64,000 nt of DNA from Flavobacterium johnsoniae UW101. GTDB lineage: Bacteria; Bacteroidota; Bacteroidia; Flavobacteriales; Flavobacteriaceae. The stretch spans positions 5,146,001 through 5,210,000 of the forward strand of contig NC_009441.1 of assembly GCF_000016645.1 (NCBI RefSeq), read 5' to 3'. Of this stretch, positions 63,596 through 64,000 are shown piece by piece. The notes beneath the pieces are model-generated. The model was not told the origin of the DNA. It did not search any database and saw nothing but the letters and a program-made list of their open reading frames with translations. The translations under genes and the position numbers were made by a program. Every line of letters begins with the position of its first letter. The first letter of the stretch is position 1.

Positions 63596-64000
63596 ATGAC
63601 AACACGTGAAAATATTATAGATAAAGCAGATCAATTTATTCGAAACAAAGGCTACAATGCCTTTAGTTTTAAAGATATTTCAAATGATATAGGCATAAAA
63701 ACCGCTTCTATACATTACCACTTCCCTACAAAATCAGATCTTGGTGTAGCGACTATTAAAGAACATATTGCCAGATATGAAGTTTTAAAAAAAAAGGTTG
63801 CTAACGAATCTCCATTAATAAAATTAGAATCTTTTTTAGCTGTTCATACACAAATTAAACATGAAAATAAAGTCTGCATTGTTGGATCGCTGGCAACAGA
63901 CTTAAATACACTAGATGAATCAATAAAAGACGAACTAAAAATATTTGCCAAATTGGTGATTGACTGGCTGACTGAAGTTCTGACTGAAGGGAAAGAACAA
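63596..64000 (+). CDS. TetR-family regulator, 5' part only
   Basis: The first 135 codons are in the window. HTH at about 8-55 (IIDKADQFIRNKGYNAFSFKDISNDIGIKTASIHYHFPTKSDLG), then helices with CIVGSLATDLNTLDESI. The start TTRENIIDKADQFIR and the promoter with an internal palindrome support a self-regulated TetR repressor. Targets lie beyond the window. Confidence 0.9.
   Translation, partial: MTTRENIIDKADQFIRNKGYNAFSFKDISNDIGIKTASIHYHFPTKSDLGVATIKEHIARYEVLKKKVANESPLIKLESFLAVHTQIKHENKVCIVGSLATDLNTLDESIKDELKIFAKLVIDWLTEVLTEGKEQ

Overview
The window looks like a chromosomal segment of a Flavobacterium-type bacterium (Bacteroidota, Flavobacteriaceae). The DNA is AT-rich, ribosome-binding sites are weak or absent, and many genes are preceded by the Bacteroidota promoter signature TAnnTTTG, in several cases with TTTG 18-19 bp upstream. 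The gene content also fits: SusC/XusA-type receptors, DUF4374 lipoproteins, PepSY membrane proteins, KduI/KduD uronate catabolism and GH130/GT4 pairs. No rRNA, tRNA, CRISPR array, transposase or phage module was recognised.

Layout. (1) 1-7,070, minus strand: a hexuronate/unsaturated-uronate catabolic operon (exuT, kduI, kduD, uxaC, kdgK, kdgA, partial uxaB). Two near-identical LacI-type operators lie just downstream of TAnnTTTG elements. (2) 7,334-8,263: a secreted alpha/beta hydrolase esterase. (3) 8,350-14,665: a XusABC-like siderophore uptake operon (TonB receptor, DUF4374 lipoprotein, PepSY membrane protein) divergent from an AraC/PchR-type regulator, with a 21-bp direct repeat between them. 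(4) 15,077-20,678: a five-unit tandem repeat, a receiver-like orphan, then an isochorismatase-like hydrolase, an amidohydrolase and an alginate-export-type porin whose 3' end is tandemly duplicated with a 104-bp period. (5) 20,704-25,492: a 2H phosphoesterase, an immunity-like orphan flanked by inverted repeats, an AraC regulator and two SDR oxidoreductases. (6) 25,726-34,052: a PepSY-like secreted protein, a LytS/LytTR two-component pair and a divergent RND efflux operon. (7) 34,378-36,400: two unrecognised AT-rich genes bounded by terminators, a small conserved-looking protein and a candidate structured RNA. (8) 36,819-45,624: a DJ-1/PfpI protein, then an OmpR/HK pair and a CzcCBA/CusCBA-like heavy-metal RND operon. 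(9) 46,619-47,600: an intergenic block of dispersed palindromic repeats. (10) 47,827-54,817: a TetR-controlled HAE1 drug-efflux operon with an array of operators and a 37-codon single-TM gene right behind the pump gene. (11) 55,097-59,800: small stress and housekeeping genes (lipoprotein, Crp/Fnr regulator, GNAT, DoxX, VOC, DinB, DUF1328). (12) 60,070-64,000: an overlapping GH130 phosphorylase/GT4 glycosyltransferase pair and the start of another TetR gene.

The most unusual items are: the two-gene unknown island (34,378-35,984); the 37-aa AcrZ-like small protein (53,067-53,180); the candidate ncRNA with a GNRA tetraloop and terminator-like end (36,315-36,395); an EF-hand-like loop in the cytoplasmic linker of an RND pump (31,167-31,202); an orphan gene with immunity-like features between inverted repeats (21,260-22,430); and several dispersed palindromic repeat families. 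All functional assignments rest on reading the sequence and on family knowledge; no database search was run.
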